A stretch of DNA of 64,000 nucleotides from contig OZ018338.1 in assembly GCA_963969495.1 (NCBI GenBank), forward strand, positions 48,780,780 to 48,844,779, written 5' to 3'. The position numbers and the translations under genes are program-made. Below, one piece after another: positions 22,345 to 34,965 of this stretch. The DNA is from Ceratothoa steindachneri (lineage: Eukaryota; Arthropoda; Malacostraca; Isopoda; Cymothoidae). The notes under the pieces were generated by a model. It saw nothing but the letters and a program-made list of their open reading frames with translations. It made no database searches and was not told where the DNA came from. Positions within the stretch are counted from its first letter, which is position 1. Every line of letters begins with the position of its first letter.

Positions 22345-23697
22345 TCAGTCCCATCTAGCAGCTTCATTCATATATTTATCTAATCTATTCTTAAAACTAC
22401 CCAGAGAGGAGGCTTCTATCACATGTCTAGTGAGCCTATTCCATTCATCTACCACACGATTTGTAAACCAATTCCTCCCAATCTCCTTCCTAAACCTATA
22501 CTTATCAAGCTTAAACCCATTGCTACGTGTCCTGTCATGTTCACTAAGTATAAGAACCTTACCCAGATCCCCTTTATTATATCCTTTTACCCATTTGAAG
22601 ACTTCAATCAATTCCCCTCTGACTCTTCTCCTTTCCAATGTATGTAGATTTAGTTTTCTGAGCCTTTCACCATAAGGTAAGTTCCTTAGCCCACCAATCA
22701 TCTTTGTCATCCTTCTCTGCACAGACTCAAGCAAATCAATATCCTTCCTATAATATGGTGACCAAAATTGTACTGCATAGTCTAGATGAGGCCTAACTAG
22801 CGCCAGATACAGTTTTAGAATGACTTCAGCACTCTTACTGCTTACACTCCTCCTAATGAATCCCAATATCCTATTAGCTTTATTCTTAGCATTTAGGCAT
22901 TGCTTTCTAGGACGAAGGTCTGAACTTACCAAAATACCCAAGTCCCTCTCACAATCGGTCCTCCCTAAATTTCTCCCATTTAATTTATAACTATTCAGTG
23001 GATTATTTCTACCTATACTAAGTACACTACATTTGTCTATGTTAAACTTCATTTGCCATTTCTCAGCCCAATTGGACAGAATGGTCAATTCCTCCTGCAT
23101 TACAACAGCATCAGAATCAGCCCTAATGGCCCTACCTAGCTTAGTATCATCAGCAAATTTACTCAGGTCACTACTTATACCTATGTCAAGATCATTAATA
23201 TAAATTAAGAATAGCAAGGGACCCAAAACAGATCCTTGCGGAACTCCACTGCTAACACACCCCCACTCAGATTTAACTCCATCTATACTAACTCTTTGCT
23301 GTCTGTCACCAAGCCATGACTGAATCCACCTAAATATACTGTCATCGATCCTGTGTGCTTTAACTTTGCTCAGAAGCCGTAAGTGTGGCACTCGATCAAA
23401 AGCCCTACTAAAGTCCAAGTATAAAATATCATAGTTTTCATGAACATTATCTGCTGCTTCATACACCTTACTATAAAAAGAGAGCAAATTAGTCAGGCAG
23501 GATTTACCCTTACTAAAGCCATGCTGTGATTCTTTTATCAACTTATGCTTATCCAAGTGATCCCTAATATTCCTTGCTATAATAGATTCCATCATTTTCC
23601 CTACCACTGATGTCAAACTTACTGGTCTGTAATTAGACATATTTGTTTTATCCCCTTTCTTAAATATAGGTATCACATTGGCTTTCTTCCATGCCAC
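22345..23697 (-). pseudogene. CR1-like reverse transcriptase (450 residues, open)
   Basis: Copies LINE RNA into DNA by target-primed reverse transcription. Motifs in order: AWKKANVIPIFKKGD (residues 2-16), NYRPVSLTS (22-30), SQHGFSKGKSC (57-67), palm A LYLDFSRAFD with Asp95, SGVPQGSVLGPLLF (150-163), FADD (181-184), WQMKFNIDKCSVL, and a C-terminal VVDEWNRL region. All RT catalytic residues are present and no stop interrupts the frame. The true ORF2 continues upstream in another frame: the endonuclease frame (from 24883) runs past this start, so a small deletion in the codons before AWKKANV has put the two halves out of frame. No RNase H follows, as expected for CR1/Jockey-type elements. Confidence 0.9.
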
Positions 23698-24883
23698 TCT
23701 CCAATGATTTTCTAAAGATGCATGCTAGGGGCTCACTTAACACATCCTTACATTCTTTCAAAATTCTAGGAACGACCTCATCAGGACCAGGTGCTTTACT
23801 ACTTTTGATTTTATCAATTTCCTTTGTCACTATCTCCTTTGTGATCAAGATATCCTTTAATTTCTCTTCATCATTACCCCGAAAGATCATTGACACCTCG
23901 GGTATATTTAGAGTATCCTCCTGTGTAAATACTGAGAGAAAAAAGTCATTTAGCATTCCAGCCATTGAGTCCCTATCACTCACTAATTCTCCATTGGAAT
24001 CTATAAGTGGGCCTATTTTATCTCTAACCTTAGTTTTGTATAATTGATAAAAACTTTTAGGATCTTCCTTTGCCCTATTTGCCACTTTAATTTCATAATT
24101 TCTCCTTGCTACTCTAACTAACTTTTTAACATCTCTTGCTAGTTCATTATATCTCTGCCTTAAGTGATCCTCTCCATTTTTTATTTTCCTATAAATGCCC
24201 TTTTTAATGCCAATATAATGCTTAATTTTATCTGTCATCCATTTTGGGTCATTATTTTTAGTCCTAATCTCCTTATAAGGAATGTTAATCATCTGACCTG
24301 TAATTAATTGCTCAATTATTCTTTCATACTCCTCTTCAATTGTAATCTCTTCCTCCTGGTGATTATTGTCTCCACTAACTGATATCATTGAATCTATTCC
24401 TGAATTGATTTCATTGCCTGGTTTCTGTACAACTGCCTCCAGGTAAGTCCTGAGCCCATTATAATTTGCTCTTCTAAAGTCAGGAATTTTAACATTGTTC
24501 ATGCTACTATCAATACCATTCCATTTCATCTTGAATCTAATTTCACAATGGTCACTATTACCCAAATTTCCTCCAATCTCAGTATCCTTAATAACTTCTT
24601 CCCTATTTGTCAGAACTAAATCCAGTATATTATTACCTCTAGTGGGTTCGTTAATAATCTGCCTCAGAAAATTATCTTGGACAACATTCAAAAATTCCTC
24701 AGCCTCCTGATCACCCACAAGAGCTTCCCAGTCTATATTTCTGTAATTAAAATCGCCCATTATACACACATGCTTACTTCTACATGCCCGTTCAATCTCC
24801 TGCCACAGAAGATTTGAAGCTTCCTTACTAAGATTTGGTGGTCTGTATAATAATCCTATGACAAGCTTGTTTTTAGCTAACAC
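23660..24883 (-). pseudogene. CR1-like endonuclease C-terminal part and linker (407 residues)
   Basis: Nicks target DNA to prime reverse transcription. It opens at LVIGLLYRPP (residues 7-16), then CIMGDFNYRNIDW (GDFN at 43-46), LDLVLTNREE and NSDHCEIRF, the SDH catalytic block. The N-terminal third of the endonuclease, with the first catalytic Asn/Glu, is missing because the element is 5'-truncated. A charged linker follows (YNELARDVKKLVRVARRNYE, PKSFYQLYKTKVRDKIG), then SSKAPGPDEVVPRILKE, which leads into the RT. The frame ends at 23660 after ESG, where the RT frame takes over. Confidence 0.9.
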
Positions 24884-24887
24884 ATGT

Positions 24888-25330
24888 CTCCTTTATTATA
24901 ACCTTTTACCCACTTGACCTCAACCAATTCCCCTTGAACTCTTCTCATTTTTACTGTATATAGATTTAGTCTCCTAAGCCTTTCACTATAAGGTAAGCCC
25001 CTCAACCCACGAATCAACTTAGTCACCACTTCTTTGCACAGACTCATGCAAAGCAATATCCATCATATAATATAAAGACCAAAATTCCATGGCATTGTCA
25101 ATAAGCACATAACTAAAGCCAGTTACATTTTAAGAATGACATAGGCAATCCAATTTCTCATGTTCCTCCCCAAAAACGCTAATATGTACTATTACTAGCA
25201 CTGCTTTCTAGGCCTGAGGTTGAAACTTACAAGGGCCCCTAAGTCTCTTGTATTCTGCACTGAAGTATCTAGTACAAAATTTGCTTTAAATCCCCAAATA
25301 TTAGCATTTCAATTCACTTATAAATATGTG
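24888..25330 (-). mobile_element. Old CR1-like LINE, RT segment (piece 3 of 3)
   Basis: Diverged from 22565-22930 of the young copy but collinear: CTCCTTTATTATAACC, TTTAGTCTCCTAAGCC, CACTATAAGGTAAG and TTTGCACAGACTCATGCAA. With 17218-17289 and 17714-17848 it rebuilds one older minus-strand fragment that younger insertions have split. Confidence 0.8.
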
Positions 25331-25685
25331 ACCTAAAATTACTGGAACTTAAATGTTGATTTTGGGGGTTGCTCTTTTATCCATCTGATATTTCCAAATA
25401 CCATCCCAACAAACTGCACACACGCTCCCCCCCCCCCTTTTTATATCTATAAAAATGAAGTGTGAATAATTACATTCCTCATAACAGTGATAAGTTCAAA
25501 GTTATTTTCTTTAAACTAAAACAATGGGCATCAGTAGAGAGAAGATGGAACAAATAGCTGACAATCAATTATAGACCACCAGAAACACTCATATTAATCG
25601 CATTGACACGCCCCATTATGACTCACATCCAAAATCGACTACCTGCCGCTTCCATCACAAATTCAATCTCACAGTTAACAAACAA
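25331..25685. other. Unassigned AT-rich sequence
   Basis: No recognised domain. A C-homopolymer run lies near 25427-25438. Confidence 0.35.
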
Positions 25686-25772
25686 TAGAGCACAAAGCAT
25701 ATTGAAGCTGGCGCGGCGCGTGGCGACTCGACTTCTTTTTATTTAATTGATGAGATCAGTTTAGTTGGGGGT
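25686..25772 (+). repeat. Dispersed repeat, copy 2
   Basis: Direct-orientation match to 21874-21940 (CACAAAGCATATTGAAGCTG, then TTTATTTAATTGATGAGATC). It contains an extra GC-rich stretch (GGCGCGGCGCGTGGCG) between the shared blocks. Confidence 0.8.
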
Positions 25773-28616
25773 GGCTCCGTTTTCTGTAGCGGCATCAGCT
25801 GGCGGTACGTACGCTCATTGTCAAGGTCACCCCAACCACGTGCACCAGATGCCAAAGGCCCCCACATAAGACATTTCCGCGTGTTTTTCTCATTCATTGG
25901 AGGGAAGAACCGTAGAAATTATCAACCATTTGAGCAAAGATTGGAGAATGCAGATAGATAAGAATATTTGACTTGTGATGACAAAGGTGGACACAGTTAA
26001 TTCGGTGGGTTGTTACCTTCTTCATAATTTTTGCTTTTTTTATGTGTTGGCAGTTTTAAGGTTTTAGAGCAAAGTTTTAGGTAGTTTTATAAAAAAAAGG
26101 CTTAAGCGTTAAATTCCGTTAAATTATTAACGATTACCCACTGGTGGATGTGCTGGTAGCCACATCGAGCCGAAAAAAATAACCAGAAACGGGGTGAGCA
26201 CTTGAAATGTCCGCATAATACGCCCATTAACGCTGATGACCAGATGACAGAACCACAAATACAAAAATTAGAAATAGGACGATTAATCGGAATCGGGAAT
26301 CGTAAGAATCGTTAATTTGGGGGTGAATCGGCATCGGAATCGCTAAAAATAATCCCACTTTTCCAATTCCAAAAACGATTCCTTCAGATACCAAGATTCC
26401 TACAAATTTGGTACCCTTTTCCGCAAAGAAACTTTTTTATGCCATTTTACTTTTTGTTTTAATTAGATTTGGTACGATTTTACCAATTTTGTTACGTTTT
26501 CAGAATAACTTTTGATACTATTGCTAAAATTCTTTCGGCAGCCCTGTTGTTCAGCCACCGCAGATGTAAGTTATGTCGGGTGCGCTTTCTACTCTCAGCC
26601 AATGTTAAATGTTGAGTAACAATATCATAATAGCTGAATATTAATAGTATTTAATACATTAGTAGTTATTAGTTGACAGTATCGAATTAGTCTGATTTGA
26701 ATTGCAATTTCCACATAAACTGTGCATTATTCACTAGCAAAGATCTAAATTCACTTGGTTGTTACCACTGACGATACCAAACTTCCAGCATAAGTCACTA
26801 TATCAGAAGATTAGTTGTTTACTATATTCTATTTAATTTATGTAACAACTAACTATTAATTAGTATTGAAGTATCGAGTACTATAATTACACGGAAGGAA
26901 TTATGAATCAATTGCATGTAAATAAATTAAATAAGTTTTATTACATTGATTAATGCGCTAAGAGTAACTGAATACACCAGTTCAATGAAAACCCAGAACA
27001 TCAACAACTGCCTATTCCTACTTTGTTATCAAACAAGTCGATCAATGGCTGTAGTTCCTATATGGGAAAAAAAATCACTTACGATTGATTGCAGACCCTC
27101 CCCAAAGGCTAAAGACAAATCTAATCAGTTAAATAAAGAGGTAGCGAAAAATGACTAATAGCAACTAACAAAGAGAGAAGGGCACTATAACGAGGAAGAA
27201 AATACTAATTGGCAACTCTGGGGTTTTGCGTTGCTCAGATCAGCTGGTGAAAACATGAACGGTTAGTGTGAGCATAGACTTAGTGTGCAGCGGATGGTCT
27301 AGCTGTAACCATTAGCATGTCAGTAGACTTGATTAATATCGGATGAAGAAAGAAAAAATAAAGTCGACCTGTGATAATGTAGAGTTCATTTTCGGCCACA
27401 ACCCCAAGGAAGTTAGTGAAGAGAGCGGCAGAATGGGGTGGATTAAAATCGCAGCGGTTTGGGGGTGTGTAGAGAAACGGACCTAAATCGGCCACATGAT
27501 TGGAAACTGCTCTGCAAGCGAAAATGGAGGGAGCGCCAGTCTGTCTCGCAAGCAATGCCAAGATTTTAAAGAATGCGTCGATTCCCACGGGGGAGGGGGG
27601 ACGTCGGACTTCTTAACTTCTTAGCACGACAGAGCCCCCCCCCCCCCCCACACACACACAAATACAAGAAAATTAGCCAAAAAGAGAGAGAGAGCAAAAC
27701 TTTGTTTTTGCCTGTTCGTGAGGGAGAAAAGTATCCCGACCGAAAAAGAGAAGCAAACATCAATAATTGCCCTGTATTTCCCAGTCGGATTCATTAGGAG
27801 TCAGGCGGCGAATTTATTCTAAACGAAGTTCGAATTTTCACCGCCAAAATCACGACAATTATGGAGGGTTAGGCCGGATCATTTTTTTGTCCTTTTTTTT
27901 AGCGCAATAGTAACGAGGCCTTAGCCGGGAATGGATTAACCATTAGGTAAAATAAAAGTGTTCAGGGCATCAAAGGACGGGCAGCACACTTTTAATTGCT
28001 GGATTTACCATGGACCATATTGCATAGCTTAATCGGGGTATGAAATAAATACTTTGATACAGCATCCCTTAAAAGGAAGAATTGCTAAGGTTTCCAATGT
28101 CCTAGAATTTATCGTATAATATTTTAATCATTATGATTCATCTGTTTCAGATATATTGATTGACATCGTGGTTGAGCTGGTGTGTCTACAATAGAAAAAT
28201 GAATTTTAGTTAGAGAAAGAAACTGTCGAAGGCTTATGAGCAGGTTTTTCAGTTACAATAAGCCGAAGAAAGATATTAGCAATGGAAAGTTTAACGCCCT
28301 CTTTCGCCCTTTGTTGGGTCTATACAGGTGTCGAAGAGTTAGAGATTTAAGAGGACAAAAAGTGAGCCGAGAAAGAGCACCAGTTTCTCTTGTGGCACGG
28401 GGGTCGGGAGGGTGTGCAAGAAATGGTTTCAGTTGTAGCACGGGCATTACCCCTTATGGGACTTTATTTCCGGTGTAAGGAAAAAAAAAAACATTTTATG
28501 AACACCACCACTCTTGGTATGGGAAGCGATTTGACGAAATGATCTTTGTGGTCCATATTAAAAAAAAGAAGAAGCAATAATCGTTCATTCCACAACTGTA
28601 TCAGATGAGGAGTGAG
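25773..28616. other. Unassigned sequence with degenerate repeats
   Basis: No defensible gene. 26270-26400 is rich in AATCGG/GGAATCG words (CGATTAATCGGAATCGGG), resembling decayed hAT-type MITE interiors; I could not pin down TIRs. A C-run followed by (CA)n lies at 27637-27660. Short ORFs such as 28236-28478 lack recognisable domains. Confidence 0.35.
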
Positions 28617-28682
28617 CAATTCTTCAACAAGATGGAGCACCGACACAGTTTGCCATCCGTATAAGAGAATTTAGTGACGTAC
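28617..28682 (+). pseudogene. Transposase fragment (DDE, QQDGAP motif)
   Basis: The frame reads ILQQDGAPTQFAIRIREFSD, the second catalytic Asp block typical of Tc1/mariner-related transposases (QQDGAP). Nothing convincing remains up- or downstream, so this is a small relic. Confidence 0.5.
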
Positions 28683-30499
28683 GACAATTCACTCTGGGGT
28701 GCGGCTAAGGGCAAATTTCGCTTACAGGGCGATTGGCAACTGAAGAAAGGCTGACAGAGACTGCTTCCTCAAAATACAGCCATCAACATGGAAGAAAATG
28801 CCCCAAGGAATGGGGAGGGGGGGGGGTCAAATTATGTGCTAATAATGGAGGAAAACATATGGGTATTAAAAGTTGTTCGTATGTATTAATGTTCTCTCGT
28901 TTACAGTAAACGTGGAAAACCAGCCATTAAAACTGCTGTTGGATCCGATAAGGCAGACAATCGTATTTGAAAGTAACCTGGCTCGGGGGGAGGGGGTTAA
29001 GTTAGCCCCGAAAGAGAAGTAGGCGCTGCGGGGATTAATTTTGTTTCTGTTCCTTTTCTATCGTTCTATTGCAGAAATAATTCTCTATGGCGAAACTTTG
29101 CACACTACTTCACGACGAATGAAATAGCCACTCATAAGGAAACGCTGACCGTCTGTCTCTTTACGGCGCTACTACGCGGTTCTAGACTAGTCCCGTTGAC
29201 GATACTAATTTATAGAGCGCTTTCAGCAACTCCTTTTCAGTTGACAAAATCCGTCTACATTAATGAAAACACAAAATTCAGTTGTAAACCGGGAATTAAA
29301 TTGTACCCGTGGTTATGCCTATAATGTGTGTTGATTGACATATAATATTTATTTCTGTATTTCACAGATGACTTATTTCTTAGCACAAGTTCCACAGCAT
29401 GATATACCGATTCAGAATCAAATCCCAATCTCCGTCACTATAAGTGGGCACAAATACCATCGTGATCCCTTCGAAATCAAAATATGATGACGTTAGAATA
29501 ACCGAGGTGTCACAAACAGGTTCATCTGGCCCGTGTTTCACTACTTATCTCATCACTTTGCTTGTAAAACCTTTTGCTCCATCTACTGCGAATGGTTTGA
29601 TTTGAATCAAACATCGATCAGATAATTGATGTACCTACATAAGTACTTAAGAGATAGGCAACCTATTGAAGGCCGACTTTTAGGTGAAAAGTTTTTGCTG
29701 AGAGTTTTTCGGAATTCATATTACATTTTGTTAGCAAAGGATCAAGAGCAACGCTGCCAATTTAATCAGCCAACCGGAGTCTTGGGGATTTTTATTCACA
29801 CTTTAGACAGAGATTTAATAATACTTTTTCACTGGAGAATTCATAATTAATATGAGAGGGCTTAAAATGCTCACTGCTCCCGTCCATCGTCCTGCATGGG
29901 AACCTACTCGGATGTCTGCTATCCATTAATTTTGTCTTAACTCTGCCGGCCACTTGGACTAAAATAATTAAGGGCTTATGTGAAAACTGGTTTGAGGATT
30001 AGTCCGCAGTGGAAGCGTAAGTCAGAGATTTTCTCGAAATTGGGACTTAACTGCAAGCCTCGGGTGGAGGAGAAATCCCAATCATCCTAGGGACACGGCC
30101 AGAATAAAGTCCATCCTAAGTCATCCCTTCTGAGGTTCCCATTCATCCATCATCACCCAGCATCTGAGTGGGGAACCAACTGGAAAATGGACGGGAGCGT
30201 TCACTCCAATTTTTCGACCACACTCGACTAAACCGCTACCTCCTTTACCACCCCCATCACGTAATTTTTCACATCAAAAACACAATAATTACACTTTCCT
30301 TAAATAGAGAAATAAATCAAGAAAGAAGAGGAAAAGGACAAGAGACCATGGAGACCCTCACTAAGAGGGTGTCTCCCTGAAGACCATCCCCGGACAAAGC
30401 AAGCCAGAAAAGAGCATCTCAACCTACACATGGTCCGAATACATGAATGATTTGTACCGAGTTGAAGATATTATACGAGATCAACGTCAGAAATGCATC
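28683..30499. other. Unassigned sequence
   Basis: No recognisable domain on either strand. Scattered G-runs at 28817-28826 and 28985-28994. The short ORF 29626-29850 has no family resemblance that I can see. Confidence 0.35.
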
Positions 30500-31560
30500 A
30501 ATTGATTCAATACAACGAAGTAAAGAAATAAAAGAAGAGCTCAATCAGTTGATCCTTGAACAACAATGGAGACGATGCGATCGAAATCCTCGATCAAGAT
30601 GAATCTCCCAAAGATTTTTGGGAAAAAAATCCTGCGTCTCAAAGGATCGACTGAAAAAAGGAAGAAAATATGGATTCATAGAGACAGAAGAAAGAAATAT
30701 CGAGGAAATTTTCCGTAAATATTGGGAAAAAACGAAGATTACGACAGAGTTCGAAAGTGATATCATAGAACTTACTTAATACACAAATACATAGGGCACC
30801 CTCAGCACCAGGCGGATAGACAACGCGATGGAGACCATTCCACCAGAAAGCCAAAGGACAAGGTGCGGCATCGGGGAATGCAGTACAATATCCTACGGCT
30901 GGGGCTAATTGAAAACTCTGTGACTATGTCATGGACAGAGTGCCATGTCAGTATAGGGAGCACGGACGGACCGAAGTTTCTGCTCAATGTGGGCCTCCCC
31001 CGCAGGGGGGAATCTGTCCCCCACTCTCTACTCGATTTACACCGCAATGTCCTAGCCCATGCGAACCCCACTTGCCTCAATATTCAATACGCCGATGATT
31101 TCAGCCAGATAATTACTTGTCCTTGGAGGAATGCGCCTATGCAAGCTCGTATGACAGCAGTAGAAATCGAGATTAAACAACTACGAGGCACAATGGAAGA
31201 TTCGAACGAACCAAGAAAAGTTCATAGTAATCCCCATTGGCAGGAAAATACTATTCTGATATCAGGGTGGTGGATAGGCGGTATCCCTACACCACGTAGT
31301 GCAATATAGTCGGAATGAAGATCACCTCATCCGGATACAGGAAGCGGGTCGTAGATAAGATCGCCAGGCCTCAGCTGCAGTCAGGACTCTATACATATAT
31401 CTTCAGAAGTCTCCGTGAAAACAAGAAAATGCACTTTTAAGATCTACGTTGCTGTACTCGGCTTCCGCCCTCTCGTGTCTCGAGGTCACAAAAGAGAATA
31501 CAAGTCACGCAGAACAAATGCGTGTACCTAATCACGGGTACACGCAGGCGAGAAAGAACA
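30500..31560 (+). pseudogene. Reverse-transcriptase relic of a second LINE family
   Basis: A linker-like stretch near 30590-30660 (SPKDFWEKILRLKGSTEK) leads into an open frame at 30863-31309. Its motifs are PTCLNIQYADDFSQIIT at about 31068-31118 (palm YADD) followed by a helix AVEIEIKQL, then the collapsed thumb. Beyond the frame ITSSGYRKRVVDKIARPQLQ is recognisable to about 31380. The YADDFSQIIT type differs from both the FADD of the CR1-like element and the I-like family. Palms A and B are degraded or deleted. It may be the same family as the ORF1 at 40584. Confidence 0.6.
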
Positions 31561-32772
31561 GTTGCACAGGAAAGTGGAACTAAAACCTATTAACATAGTA
31601 ATCGAAGAATGGATGAGGAAATGCAAAAACTGATTAATAAAGAATAGAATGAAGAAATCATTCAAATGATTAACCAGAATAGATGAGCTAGAAGTTGCGC
31701 CAGATTTCCAAGCTCCGCTAGCCAGGTGGCTGGTCGAGATGAAGTGCCGTTCTATGCGGGAATAAGTGTTATATTACAACCAAATAAGAAAACAAAACCG
31801 ACTAAGGCCAAAAACACCGAATTGTAAACATATAACCGATTTCGAAAAAAAAATCCAACAACCAAATCATGAGAGCTGAAAGTGACAAGAAAAAGATTTG
31901 AAGAAAGAAGAAACAAAAGATACGAATCACACCCACTACAAAATAAACAAAAACAATAAAACTAAGCACTGAAGCATAAATTTTAAATAATATAATAACA
32001 GCAATGCACAAAGTATATTAAGATTTAAAAAAAAAATGGCTTGAACGCCAATAAAATAAAAACTATCGACACAAAAAATTAAAAAACTCACAATCCAAGA
32101 AAATAAATGAGTGATAGGCCTGACCACCAAGGGCCTAGAATCTCTTTGCAACCGCCCCACACTGCTTTATCTCTTCACCACTTGTCTATTTTCATCTCTC
32201 TACCCACACACCCCTTTTGTTCCTATTACATACACATACTCACTTAAACGCAATTTGTAGCCTATTGAAGGCCTTTTAACATGTCTGGAAATGAAAAGCC
32301 AGACCAGTGAGGAAATGGCAAATTAGGTGTTGCAGAACTTAAGTGAAGTTAGTAAATTAAACTTTTCAAAATGTAGGAGGAGTACATCTTACGACAACGT
32401 TCCCAACATGCCTGGGCGTTATAAGAATTTTTGAAACAAACAAGTTTGCGATACACCCTGTGCAGCAAATTCACTAAATCTAATAGGCCCAAGTGCTCTT
32501 GGGTGCTGTAAAGAGGCGGTTAATTTTTGTCGATCTATACCTTTTCCCCCTCACCCAGCTGGGAAAAGAGTTCTTAAATGTTGCATTAGAAATGAACGTG
32601 TCTTTAAATTGCTCTTATATAAGATGTGAGGCACATGCTATAGCAGCAGCAGCAATTTTGAAATCCCTCTTACAAATCTTAGAAGCGTTAGAATGTGTAG
32701 CTAAAGAAGTCACAAAAGGAAGAAACTAAAGGAGTAAAGTATATTGCAAATGCAATAGCTAGTAATCGTTTA
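31561..32772. other. Unassigned sequence
   Basis: A-rich and poor in complexity (31790-32100). The 78-codon ORF at 32493-32729 has no recognisable domain. Confidence 0.35.
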
Positions 32773-33232
32773 CAGGGTGTCTAGTTGTTTGGTGATTTTG
32801 AATTCAAGGACTTTTTAAAAAATAATCAAGGACGGGTTTTAGCCATTGTTTTTTTTATTTAAATTAAAAAAGTGCAACAAACATTATGGGACATTGATGA
32901 AGGTGAGGTATTTAAGGGAAAAATGGGTTATAAGCAAAGCATAACCAAAATCAACTCACCAGTGAAAATAAACAAGAACAAGGTATCCAAGCGACAGTCA
33001 CAGAAGTATAGCGAGCATCCATCATAAAATACAATGCATCCAAAGCATTAGTGAATAGATTAACTTAAATATTACTATTTTGCAAATAGACATTAAAAAG
33101 TGAATTTGAACAATCACTCAATCTATTTTTTAAATTCAAGGACCATCTACCTTTTTCATCAAATTCAATGACTTTTCAAGGATTTCAGGGCCAAAAATCA
33201 ATTCAAGGATTTCAAGGGCAGTAGACACCTTG
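32773..33232. mobile_element. hAT-like MITE, about 460 bp
   Basis: The left end CAGGGTGTCTAG and inverted right end CCAAGGTGTCTACT are TIR-like. Both arms hold TTGAATTCAAGGACTTTT / CAATTCAAGGATTTCAAGG words in inverse orientation (32800-32830, 33120-33220). I found no clean 8-bp TSD, so the ends may have decayed. Confidence 0.6.
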
Positions 33233-33534
33233 GTATATCACACGGGTCAGCCCGATAATGTTCCGGTGCGGCTACCGGTGATGATTAGCTGACAAACTGT
33301 GCAGCTACAAAGTAGATGCTACCAGGTGTTGATTACAAAGAAATTCAAAGTCACAAACGTATGAGAAAAAGAGGTAGTTAAATAAGATATGAACCAAAGT
33401 ATATCTGAATAGCAGAGAAATTTCTAATCAATGGTTGGCAAACTTGAAATCGAGATAAGAAGAGGAGAGATGTACAAAAACAAGGTCTGCTCTCACTTAT
33501 TCTGATTAAGGACCTTACGACCTTCAAAAGTTTC

Positions 33535-33880
33535 AATAATTCCTGGACGAACCTTGGCAATTATATCATTCGAAAGAGAATGTAAAACAAAATAAGGGTT
33601 TCAAATTTCGTTAGAATCATCCGAAATGTTATGATATTATTGCCAAATAATTCCACGGCTAACTTTGGGAGGTCTTTGGCAATTATATTATTCGAAAGGG
33701 AATGATAAACATAAGAGTTAGCTATTTCTTTAGAATCGGCCGAATAGTTATGATGTTATAGTCAAATAATTCCCTGCCAACCTTGGGAGGTCTTTGGCAA
33801 TTATATAATTTGAAAGAGAATGTAAAACAACATATGGGTTTCAAATTTCGTTAGAATCGGCCGAATAGTTACAATATTAC
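33535..33880. repeat. Three-unit tandem repeat, period about 120 bp
   Basis: GGCAATTATAT recurs at 33556, 33678 and 33796 (spacings 122 and 118). Each is followed by CGAAAG..GAATG, a TTTC-GTTAGAATC block and CCGAATAGTTATGATATTA-type sequence. The third unit ends near 33880. Confidence 0.88.
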
Positions 33881-33984
33881 CAAATCAAAAAAGTCGCACG
33901 CGACACAATATCACTTCATGATCTAATGAAATTGAAATGTATTCTCAGTGGTGTCAGAAGCTGATTAATGTTTGCCTAGACGAC

Positions 33985-34205
33985 TTGAAAAAAACAACAA
34001 CATAAAAACAAACAAAGGCTACGAAACAAGCTAAAAAAGAAATAAAACAAAAACATAAGGAAAAACACTGCGGCATCGAGGCTAGCATCCCCCCCCCCTT
34101 CCGACCAACAAGAGTCAAATAAAGTGGAGGAGGCTGGCTCCAAAAAGACAGTCCGCGAGTCTGTGCAAACGAACCCGTCCCAAGTGCAAGAGGCAAACGG
34201 TAGCG
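33985..34205 (-). mobile_element. I-like LINE fragment, ORF2 end and 3' UTR
   Basis: On the minus strand the residues FASCTWDGFVCTDSR and LEPASSTLFDSCW parallel the ORF2 tail of other copies (PVPCTRDEFVHLDSST, GGRPSPLYLTRF). Only this short piece is present. Confidence 0.6.
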
Positions 34206-34850
34206 ACGCTCTGTAAAGAAAGTGAAATATGTAGGGTGGGTCTAAGATTAAAACCCTGGGAATTAAAGATGAGTTAAACACTATGGGGCACACTAGGGCC
34301 ACCATTACAGGATTCAGTTGCACAAGGGGCTTTCCCTGCTACAATATACACTCCCTTGTGCAGATAGGTGAGAAGAGGTTGGTAAAAAAAAAGTGATGAA
34401 ATAAAAGCCAGTAAAGTGAAAATATCTAGAAAACGCCTAGGGCTCTCCAAACGCAAGGACAGTAGGAACTGGAGGACATGCCGCCCCTCGCGGGGTCAAG
34501 CAGGAGCCATTCGCAAAAACGACAGTTGCGTTGGATTTTTTAAACAAACACCAAGGAGGGCATCTACCTAAAATAGAACGTTTGTAAGGAGGTCGATAAT
34601 AAATGAAGCTAGAGAAAGTTAAAATGCATTGAAGATATATAGCTGGAGGCCGAGGGCACGCATCATCCAGATGTCAGCTGCAGCATGATTTAACATGCAT
34701 GCGACACACCCTCGTCACCATATTCGAAAAACATTTGGTAAATCAACTTTTATGCCGTAAATGAGTTATGTATGGGGTTCATTTGTTTAGCATACATTGC
34801 AACTCTTACCAACACATACACACATTGTGAAGTGCTTTATGTAGGCTCAT

Positions 34851-34965
34851 CTGGCCACTGCCACCAGGGGCCTAAGTCATCGCAATTAAAAACTTGGCTA
34901 CTTTAAAATTCGCAAAAGCCAAACGAAGAAGGAACGCACCGAGGCCTCTGATGACCATCTTTTCT
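34851..34965 (-). mobile_element. Solo 3' end of an I-like LINE
   Basis: GGCTCATCTGGCCACTGCC at 34854 matches the family terminus, followed by CTAAGTCATCGCAATTAAAA and GGCTACTTTAAAATTCGC. There is no poly(T) and no coding part, so it is a very short 5'-truncated insertion or a deletion remnant. Confidence 0.65.

Larger units (their letters stand above)
22091..24887 (-). mobile_element. Young CR1-like LINE, 5'-truncated, 2.8 kb
   Basis: A minus-strand non-LTR element with endonuclease C-terminal part, linker and a complete RT. The 3' UTR (22091-22344) ends in TTCTTATGTTCTTATA, the microsatellite-like tail usual for CR1-type LINEs rather than poly(A). The 5' end lies inside the endonuclease (24887). 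It separates two parts of an older related LINE. The reading frame is damaged only once (near 23690), so insertion was recent compared with everything else here. Confidence 0.9.

Noticed and set aside
27280..27590. Promoter and 5' exon of a host gene in a GC-richer patch
   Set aside because: The minus-strand ORF lacks a convincing splice donor or homology; the impression rests on composition alone.
30863..31309. Retrovirus or LTR-retrotransposon polymerase from the YADD motif
   Set aside because: No protease, integrase or LTRs nearby, and the surrounding linker and thumb residues look like a non-LTR element.
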